From positions 27,720,682-27,784,681 of the forward strand of contig NC_080171.1 of the NCBI RefSeq assembly GCF_950295315.1: DNA of 64,000 nucleotides, read 5' to 3'. Origin of the DNA: Erinaceus europaeus. Lineage: Eukaryota > Chordata > Mammalia > Eulipotyphla > Erinaceidae. The notes under the pieces were generated by a model. It was not told the DNA's origin and did no database searches. It saw only the letters and a program-made list of their open reading frames with translations. Shown here piece after piece: positions 50,562 through 61,100 of this stretch. Position numbers and translations under genes: made by a program. Numbering within the stretch: the stretch's first letter is position 1; each line of letters starts with the position of its first letter.

Positions 50562-53500
50562 CCTGAGGAAGCAGAGAGCAGCTCCGGAGCATGGCCACAC
50601 CCCAGAAATCTGCCCAGGTCAGCCTGTGGACCATCTGTTGCACTGACGGGACTAGAGTATTAGCTGTCCTTCCTTAGTTTATGCAATTTGAGAACCAGTA
50701 AGATGCAGCCTGTGATTTTTTTTTCTGTCCTTTTAAAAAGGGTCTTGGGGCATAGCATATTTTTGGAGATCACATTTGTGGGGATGCTATTCGGCCACAT
50801 AGCTTTGTGTCCTCATTTAGTCCTTTGCATTACATGAATATTGGTAAATAATACAATCAGTGAGGAAGAAGGCTTAGTCAAAAGTGGTCTGTCAGGTAGA
50901 AATGGAGCATGTTTTGCTTTTTTTTTTACATTTTTTAATATTTATTTTTCCCTTTTGTTGTCCTTTTTATTGTTGTAGTTATTATTGTTGTTATTGATGT
51001 TGTCATTGTTGGATAGGACAGAGAGAAATGGAGAGAGGAGGGGAAGACAGGGGGAAAGATAGACACCTGCAGACCTGCTTCACTGCTTGTGAAGCGACTC
51101 CCCTGCAGGTGGGTAGCCGGGGGCTTGAACCGGGATCCATACGCCAGTCCTTGCGCTTTGCACCATGTGTTTAACCCGCTGCGCTGCCGCCTGACTCCTG
51201 AAATGGAGCCTACTATTACTCAGTTGCTATGTATGTGGTATCTAGTGACAGTATTTCTTTTTCCTTTCAGGGTGCTTTTAATCTAACTAACCTCTGGAGG
51301 TTTTGGTCACCGCCAGTGCTCAGAGAAAACTCCTTTCCCGTGACTTCAGACTCAATGACTGGTCTAGGCTCTGGAGCAGGGAGTGTTTCATTGTAACTCC
51401 ATGCTAGGTGGTGATGTTTCCCTGGGAACGGTCACTTAGTGAGCAGGGCTTTCTCCCTGTAGCCACCCTGTCCCCATAGCTAGTCAGCTTTGGAACATCC
51501 ATGCTAGGCCTGCTGGGTATTCTGATAAGGTGCCATGTGCCACTGCTCTGTGTGTTAGGCCAGGGCTATCTGTCCTACATTCTTAGGTTGACTGCCCTAT
51601 GCCTTCCCAGGAGCCAGATGTGTGTGGGAACCTTATTGTCCTAGAGAAAGGGGACATCTTACACACCTGTGGAGGCCGCTGGATAAATTTGCTTTATCCT
51701 TTGAAAGTGGTAACTGAAGGGACAAGTCCAGCATGTACCTCTTCTGCATGACCTCTCCTGGGTCCCTTGCAGAAGTGCCGTACCCATGGGTGCCCCTGTT
51801 CTGACCATGGGTGTTACTGGCTGTACCCTCAGGTTGTCATTGGGGCAGTAGCCAGAGGTCACCCCCCCCCCCCCGTATATGGGATTAAAATATAGGGCTG
51901 AGGGGCACCCAGTGGTGTCATACATGCACATGCCAAGGTACTGCAGTGAAGAGCAAGTTTGTGGTTTGATGTGATGGTTGTTAGGCTGGTCAGTGACGGA
52001 GCAGGCTCGAGTCCGCTGCAGGACCGCCAGCAGAGGTGGGTTTACTGGGGAGGGGGTGCCTGGGGCTGCTGCATTATCTCTATTTTAGTCACATAGTGGA
52101 GTTCTCCCCATAAAAAATTAAAAAAAAAAAATTAAAAACTTTATAGATGGGAAATCCTTCCTTTTCTCTTGCAAGACTAGCAACAGTGGACAAGGACTTG
52201 TGGGAGGCATCTCAGGAAAAAATTAGAAACTGCTTCCTCAGAGTTTTTTACACACCAGTGTCTTTACATTGAGACCAGCAGTCAGAGACATTTGGACTCA
52301 TGCTTATTTGAGAGAGTCTGTTGGAATGTTTTGCTAAGCTCCCGGAAAATATGTTTATTAACCTATAAATGCCACAACAAAGGGCCAGCCCAGGTTCCAT
52401 GGACAGCAGCATGTGAGGGAGGAGCTTGTGGGGTATGTGCCCAGTTTGCTGCATTGTGGTGGGTGATGAAGACGTCTCACCCTGTGGACTGGGGTGACTG
52501 ACTTCTCTTCCCAGCCTGACACGAGTTGTGTATATAGAAAGACCAAAGGAGTGAAATACAGGGTGGTGAGCTAATGGCTCACAGGGACCTGGCCCACAGT
52601 GAGTGGGCATGCTGGGTGCTGGCAGCCCTGGGCCTCCACACTGACTGTTCTGCTCCTCTGTTTTAGACTGGGCTGCTGTGGTCCGAGTGGCCGCCCTGGA
52701 CTGTGCAGATGAGAAGAACCATGAGGTGTGCCGTGCCTATGACATCCACTTCTACCCCACTTTCCGGGTGAGTGCTACCAGCATGCTCTCACACCCCCTT
52801 TCTTGGCAGGGGGTGGAGTGGCTTTTATGCCAGTGCTCACCACCCTCATGACTCCTGCACTATCAGTATTCTGTCTTCAAGCTGAGTAGGGACTGATGTT
52901 GGCAAAGGGCCACCTTTCCTTTCTGTTCTGTTGGTCGTCTGAGTCACTATGGCCCCTCCTGACACCAGCCTTTACTCTCAGGGGCTGCCCCGAACAGCCT
53001 TGCGGGCAGGAAAGAAGCACTGCTCCCTTGGCATCCCCCGTCTGCTTATGAGCATTCACTATCGCTCCAGTCTTTGTCCCCGGCTTCCTGCAGCAGTTGG
53101 TGCCTGTTTCCTCCACTAGGAGGCTGAGGGCGAGCTGGAATTTGGAGTGACTGAAGCAGTGCAGTATGGGCACATACAGTCTCCCTGCTTGCATTCATCG
53201 GGGATGTCTCTCACTCTGGGAGCCGGCCACGCCTGAGGACTCAGCCAAAGTTCCTTGATGCTCACTTCCTCTCAGCCATCAAACGCTGTGCCGTTGGCTC
53301 TGCTGTGCACAGAGCACCATTCACCATGCCTACACAGATGCGCACATGCTGCCTAGGCCCCTTCCACTTCCCAGGACCGCCCCTTGAGTCCTGTTCGCTG
53401 TCCTTGCAAGAGAACACTAAGGCTCATATGACCATGCTTTATGTTAACTTCGCACCTGTGTGCAGGGTGTATGTTTCTGGCCTCTTTCTTTTGTACGTGG

Positions 53501-55120
53501 TCCTGTTGCTGAGACCATGGCACTGACCAGTGCTTTGCTGACTTTGGTTATACATCTTACAGAGAAAGAAGCCTAGCTGCCATCCTTCCTCTCAAGCGTT
53601 CAGCATATGCTCAGGTTTTTATTGTTCCCCAGGGCAGGGCCACCTCTGGGCACAGGTCTGAAGCCCAGCTGTTGCACAGGGGATAAAGACCTTGTGGTAG
53701 ATGTGTGATGCCAGAGGATGTGACTCTTCTGTGAAGCATCCCTACTGTCCCTGCCCAGTTCACTCTTGGGTACTTGATACTCAGCAGTTGGCCATGTCGT
53801 CTGTACATTCTCTATAGCAATTATTTTTTTCTCAGTTGTGGTTATTAGAACTCTCTTTACCCAGTTTGGAACTGTCTTTAACATGTGTTCTAATGAGAGT
53901 TACTATCTTTTACATAATTTTTTTCCACCTCAAAGAAGCTTAACTATATCTGTCACGTTCCCTACAAATCTTTTTGTGTTATCATACTCACTAGGCTACA
54001 TGTTTACTATCAGAGCAGGGAAAACACTCTGTCTGTTGGCTCCAGCCATGTTGTGTCTGGAAGCACAAGTCTGGGCTTCTGATCAGTACTCACCCCTGAT
54101 GGGAAACTCTGGTAGCCACAACTACAGGGCCCGTCACCAGTGGACATTTCCTGGAGGAGATAAGACTAGTGCTCTCTAAGCTAACCATCATTTTGCTGCT
54201 GAAAGATTATACACACAGATAGCAGGCAAGGTTGCTTTTTTTGTTTGTTTGTTTATTGGATGGTTAATGGTTTACAGTCAACAATAAAATACAATAGTTT
54301 ATACATATGTAACATGTCTCAGCTTTCCACATTTCAGCCCCCACTGTGTCCTCCTCTGTCATCATGTTACAGGTCCTGAGCCCTCTCCCCACCCTAGAGT
54401 CTTTTACTTTGGTGCAATACAGTTTGCTTCTTTTCTTTTCTTAAATATTTACTTATTTAAGAGATAGGTAAGGAGAGAACCAGAGCACATGCAGTGTGGC
54501 ACATGCAATGATGGGGATTGAACTTGGGAACTCCTGCCTGAGAGTCCAATGCTTCATCTACTGTACCACCTCCCAGTCCACAAGGTGGTTTTTACTTGTT
54601 CTGTTTTCTCTCTTAGTACTTCAAAGCATTTACAAAGGACTTTACAACAGGAGACAATTTTAAAGGTAAAACAGTATTTGTCTAAGATCCCCCTCGTGAA
54701 CCCATTAAGAAACCTGGCTTAGGGACCACGGTGCTGATGGAGGCCTGCCCACTCCCTGCAACCCTCTGCCTCTTCCTTGAGAGTCTAGGCAGTCACGGTC
54801 CCAGGAGAATTTTCTAAATTGTGCTTTGCCTTCCTTGCCAAATGTTTTGGTAGAATTTTTAAGTAAATATGTTTATTGAAGAAAAAAAAAAAAAGAATTG
54901 GAGAATTGCCCAAATCCCAGTGCACACATGATGAATTTTTATGAGAGGAGTTGGCTGGGTGCCAGCACCCAGCTCACTCACAGGTGGTGACAACTGCTCC
55001 ACCTCAGAGACACTCCTGTTTTTGTGCTCGTCACGTGGATTTAGACTTGCAATGTGCACTTGTGTGTTGTCATGGGCTTGCGTGTCTGATTGTGTATATT
55101 TATGTATCTGTGTGCTTAAG

Positions 55121-55158
<38 letters not shown>

Positions 55159-58100
55159 TGTGTTTATGTGTCTAGGGGAATGTTCATGAGCCCATAGTTT
55201 GTCCCAGGAGCCCTTCGTTCCCACACTTGTGGCTGTGTCATACCCTGCTTAAACCCCATTATCTGCCACACAGCCACTGGCATCAGATATCTACTGGATT
55301 CCCTGTTGTGCCCAGGCCTCTGGGGCATTGGAGATGGTGGGAGGGCAGGGGGCTCTGCACAGCAGACTCCATCATGATTGTGTGTGTGTGTCCGACAGGA
55401 CCTGACAGAGAACTGCAGACTGTTAGACACACGATGATCGATTTCTTGCAGAACCACACCACCGAACACAGGCCCCCTGCTTGCCCATCTCTGGACCCAA
55501 TTCAGTACGTATTTCTATAAGAATGTAGCAAGTGGGGCTGGGCAGTGGCACACCCAGTTAAGCTCACATAGTACTATGCACAAGGGCCTGCACAAGGCTC
55601 TCTGCCTACAGCCAGATGCTTCACTAGCGGTGAAGCAGGCCTGCAGGTGTCTGTTTTTCTCTCTACCTCTCTATTTCCCCCTCCCCTCTCAATTTCTCTC
55701 TGTCTTATTGAATAAAATAGAAAAAAATGGGGGAGTGGCACACCTGGTTGAGCACACATGTTACAATTCTCAAGGACCTGGGTTCAAGCTGCTGGTCCCC
55801 ACCTGCAGGGGGAAAGCTTCATGAATGGTGAAGCAGTGTTGCAGGTGTCTGTCTCTCTCCCTCTCTATTTCTCCCTTTTCCCTCTTTATTTCTGGCTGTT
55901 TCTATGCAATAAATAAATACAGGTAATAAAGAAAAAGAGAAAATGGCCACCAGGAGTGGTAGATTCACAGTGCAGGCACCAAGCCCCAGCAATAACCCTT
56001 GGGGCAAAAAATAAATAAAAGAAGTATGTGGCAGGTTACAGTTGAACTTGATTTTGTAACATGATGCATTTGCATTAAGAGATGTGGGCAGGAGGGCTGT
56101 AGTGCAGTGGGTTAAGTGCAGGTGGCGCAAAGCGCAGGGACCAATGTAAGGATCCCAGTTCGAGCCCTGGCTCCCCACCTGCAGGGGAGTCGCTTCACAA
56201 GCAGTGAAGCAGGTCTGCAGGTGTCTGTCTTTCTCTCCCCTTCTGTCTCCCCTTCTCTCTCAATTTCTCTCTGTCTTATCCAACAATGACGACAACAATA
56301 ATAGCTACAACAATAAAACAACAAGGGCAACAAAAGGGAATAAATAAATAAATAAATATTAAAAAAAAAAAAGATGTGGGCATTGCTTGCTGTTCTTGAA
56401 AGTACTAAAAGCCTCTTTTCTTTCTTTTTCTTCTTTTTTTCTTTTCTTCTTAAAAGGCCCAGTGACATCCTTTCTCTCATCAACAACCGCAATGATCATT
56501 ACATGGCTGTTTTATTTGAAAGCAACAGCTCCTATGTTGGGCGTGAGGTAACGTGCCTAAAATATTCCAACCACTCCATGGTATGTGACTTCATGGTCTG
56601 TATTTTGATTCCTGTGTAACAATAAGTACTTTTGTGTAGTCCAGCAAAACAGCTCACTTGGTTAGTGCATTGCATTGCCATCTGCATGACCCAGGTTCAA
56701 GCCCAGGCCTCACCATATTGGAAGAAGTTTCAGTGCTATGATCTCTACCTCTACCTCTAACTCTTGTTTCTACTTTAAAAAAATAAATAAATAAGTAAAA
56801 AGCAAGTACTTCTAGGTGAAGTGCATCAAATCCAAGAGTGTCTGTGTATGGCATGTGCCATCAAAATCAACAAGTAGGTGGTGTCATTGCTTAGAGAGGA
56901 AGTAACCTTGGTGTCATTGTGTCACCACTGTTGCCATTCCTGAATTGCCAGCCAGGCAACTGATTGTGCCTGAGTGTGCTGTCTGCTAAGAGCCCCGCCA
57001 CCACGGAGAGTGACCCAGTCTTCTCATGACCCAGGTGATCTTGGACCTGACCCAGTTTGAGAACATTGTGGTGAAGAGAGCCCTGAACACAGACACAGCG
57101 TTTCTAGAGAAGCTTGGCGTCTCTTCCATTCCTTCGTGTTACTTGATTTACCCAAATGGGTCACACGGCTTGATTAACATGTAAGTGTGGTCTGCATCGA
57201 GAGATGTTGGGGATGTGCTGTGGGTTCAGAAGCCCCTGGGGATATGGAGCCTTATCTGGGCCTTGTTTTGATGGCATCTATAAGTGGCAGGTGGGCACTT
57301 GCTCCCTTTACTAGAATGAAAGGCAGGTGGTGGGCTCTAGCCCCCACTCCCCTCCTGCTCCTCTTTCTTTGCCTATACCCACAAACCGTCAGGGCGCCAG
57401 TGACCTGTGCATGAAGAGCTTATGCACCACTAGAATAAGCATGAGTGAAAGGTCCATGACTAGAGCAAAAGACAAAGACATGATAGGTCACAGGGCACCT
57501 GTGGGGGCTGCATTAGTCCTGGCCCCTCTCATAGTGCAGGCAGTTCCCTGTCCTCCCCCTCCCCTGCCCCCACTTTAGACCCCACGTGGATACAGCCCAT
57601 CACCTAGTATTGAAGATGTGCCAGTGACAAAAGGATGCTGTCCTCTTACATGCTCTTGATCAGATGGTCATGTAACCTGGACTTTGGGGACACATCCCCC
57701 AAACTCCCAACACTCTCAGTTTCTTAAATATATCCTCTTTAAAAAAAAGTTGGGGGACTAGCAGATAGCAGAGCACACACTATCATACATAAGGGCTCGA
57801 GTTTTAACCCCTTAGCACCACTTAAGGATACAGTGCAAATAAGGAAGCTTCACAGGCAGTGGAGTGGTGCTGTGACACCTCACATTCTCTTCCTCTCGCT
57901 CTCAAAAAAAAAAACAACTAAGCTGTAGAATCAGGTAGATACAGAGTCTCAGCAAAAAACCCTGACAGGGAAAAAAATATAAGGGAAAATAAATAAATAA
58001 AATTGGCAGACTGAAGAGATACAGAGAAGTTATGTCAGTGTGTTAGCACCACAGCTGCATGCTTGAGGCCCTGGAGGTCCTCAGAGTTCAATCCCTGACA

Positions 58101-61100
58101 CTATTATAAGCCAGAGCTGAGCAGTACTCTGATCTTCTTCTCGCTATCGCTCATATAAATAAATTCTAGGGAAAAAAAAAAAACCAACTTAATTCATGTG
58201 GTACTTGGTTGGGTGAGTGAGAAAGTCTCTGGAGTGGAGCACAATGGCCACTCTGCAGAGGCTCACAGTAGACAGTAAGTGCCCGGGCAGATGGTGAGGC
58301 CCCTGCTGCAGGGTGCAACTCCAGGCCTAGAGCAGGATCATCCCTAAGGAGCTGCCCTCCAGAAATGTGTTTGGCTTTGAAGAAAAATGATTCTTCTCTA
58401 TAACATAAACGTGCCACCTGTATACTTCCTAACATAAAGGGTGGTGATTTTTCACCAATAGCCTCTCCATCTGCTCTGTTGGGACGAGGCAGGCCATTCT
58501 TGATGCCCTACTCAGTATGAAAGCTACAGAAGTGTCAGCGAAGGCTCTTAAAGAGAGCCGATGTCAGTGGATGCACAAGCCAGCTTCACCCACCATCTTG
58601 GTGTTCTCACTGGACATAAATGAACCTAGTACTGAGCAAGGACTGTGTGCAGTGCTGGGCTAACCTTGTTTTTCAGGTAGAAGCCCTTACCCAAGGTTCA
58701 GGCTCTGCCACCATCCCATCTCTGACTGCAAATCTGCAGAAAAGGCCCAAAGAAGGAAAAGGGACCAGTCCCAAGGGACTCCCACAAATTATGGAGGGGG
58801 CTTTTACTTTCCACTGTGCACCTCCCACTCTGACACCTTCACATGTGGACAGGGCCCAGTGAGGTGGCCCACTCTGACCCCATACCTCTGCCCTCCTCTC
58901 CCTCAGTGGGAAGCCTCTCCGATCATTTTTCTCTTCATATCTGAAGTTGTTGCCAGAAGTGAGGAAAAAATCACTCTCTCTACCAGAAAAGCCAAACAAG
59001 GAAGAAAATTCTGAAGCCATAATTTGGAGAGAATTTGACAGGTAAGTCTCCCCTTTTGGACACAGGCTCTGGGGTTCAGCTGGTGGAGGCAGCATTGTTC
59101 ATTCTAAACTCCCTACTCAACTTGGGTCTTTGTGCTGTCCTGTGGGGAGGGTCCTTCTCCATGTTGGCAGCGGGAAAAGGAGCCTGTATAGAGAAAGAGC
59201 TCTCACTGACCTGGCATGTACTCTCTCAGATCAAAGCTGTATATATCGGACCTTGAGTCTGGCCTGCACTACCTTCTGCGCGTGGAGCTAGCCACCCACA
59301 AGTCCTTGTCTGGAACCAAGCTGAAAACACTTAAGGATTTTGTCACTGTCATTGCCAAGGTACATGGGTGTCTACTTAGGCTATGGGAGCTTGGTGGCAT
59401 AGGGGTGGGGTTGGTACATAGCCGCTTAGAGGGTGTCAAGGGGGTGTTCGGAGAGGTTGAGCCTTGATTACCCTTATCCCTAAGAGTCTGTCATGTGGAA
59501 CAGGACCTTATGATGGGATGAGTGGCTTCCACCTTTAGTGGCAGAGGGTGGGCTGGCTCTTGGCTAGTTTAGTGGGGCTGTCATGTTATGTTTCTGCACA
59601 GTTTCTTGTTCTGGGGTTAAAAGCTGTCTTTTGTTGAGCCAGATTCTTCTGTGGCGTAGTACGGTGGGAAACAGGTAACATTCTCCTCCCTGTGAACAGA
59701 TCTTGTTCTCTTGGCCATAGCAGGCCTGTGTGGCCCTCTGCTCTCAGGCCTGAAGTGAGTCACAGTGGGCATGGGGACAGGGCCCTGTGTTACTTCTGCT
59801 GCCCTGGCAGTCACCTGAGTTCAGGTATTATCTAAAAGAGAAGGAGGCTTGACCTTAGATCTCTCTTGACAGATGTGAGGTTTGGCACCAGTGATTTCTC
59901 TTGAACACTTTGGATCGAGTTCACTCTGGTGGTAGAGTTTTTGAAACAAAGGAAGGAGCTAGAGGCTATGTCTAAAGGAACAGCGCATTATAGGACCTGA
60001 TTCACGTGGAAACATGAGCATTGTTTGGGCAGCTGCTCCCCTTGTGCCAGGCAGAGTTCAAAAAATCATGTCACCCAGGAAATATCCTGGTGGTCTGGAC
60101 TGGGGCCTGCGTGCCCCCTACCTTTCTGCCCCCTACCCTTCACTGCAGTGTCCAGTAGGCCTGGTATTGGGAGCTCATACTGTGTAGCTCTGAATATCAG
60201 GGTGACGCTGGGTTCTCTATAAATTATCAGTGTTTAGGGTGGTGGCACAGCGGGTTAAGTGCTCATGGTGCAAAGTGCAAGGACCAGCACAAGGTTCAAG
60301 CCCCCAGCTCCCCACCTGCAGGGGGGTCGATTCACAAGCGGTGAAGCAGGTCTGCAGGTGTCTGTCTTTCCCCCTCTGTCTCCCCCTCCTCTCTTTCTCT
60401 CTGTCCTATTGAACAGTAGTGATACTAGTAACAAATAATAACAATAGCAATGATAAACAACAAGGGCAACAAAAGGAAAAAAATGGCCTCCAGGAGCAGT
60501 GGATTCATAGTGCAGGTACCAAGCCCCAGTGATAACCCTGGAGGCAAAAAATATATATATATATCATTGTTTACTTAGACTTTATGTGCTAGTAAGTCAA
60601 TAGTGGGACAGGCAAGGGGAAAAGGGCTGTTTCTGCTGTAGTGTTAATTGTAGCATTGTGGCTAGTGAGGTTTTAGCTTGGGTGTCTGTTGGCAGTCTTT
60701 TGTACTTTCTCTTTGAGGCTCCTTGGGCAGGGAGATTCCCCCACCCCCCAGAACCAGGGTGCCAATGCTTCTCCACAGCACCTCCCCCGGTGACTCTGTG
60801 AGCTGGCGCAGCTGGACTGTTGACATCAGTTAACCACCAGATTGCACATCGTTTGCATAAAAGCCTTGGTGGTGCTGCCGCCTTTTCCAAACAGTTACAT
60901 ACGTGGTGACAGATCAAGGAGGAGGGAGCATGTGGTGGGACAGGATTAGCATAAGTGATCATGAGGAATGCAGGCTAAATAAGCAGACAGGGACTCCACA
61001 GAGGACTACAAAGCCCTTGACAAGCTGATAAATAAGGTTCATTGTGGCTGCATCAGTCTTTGGGGAGTGCCCCCCCAGCCCCCACCCCACCCCCATGAAG

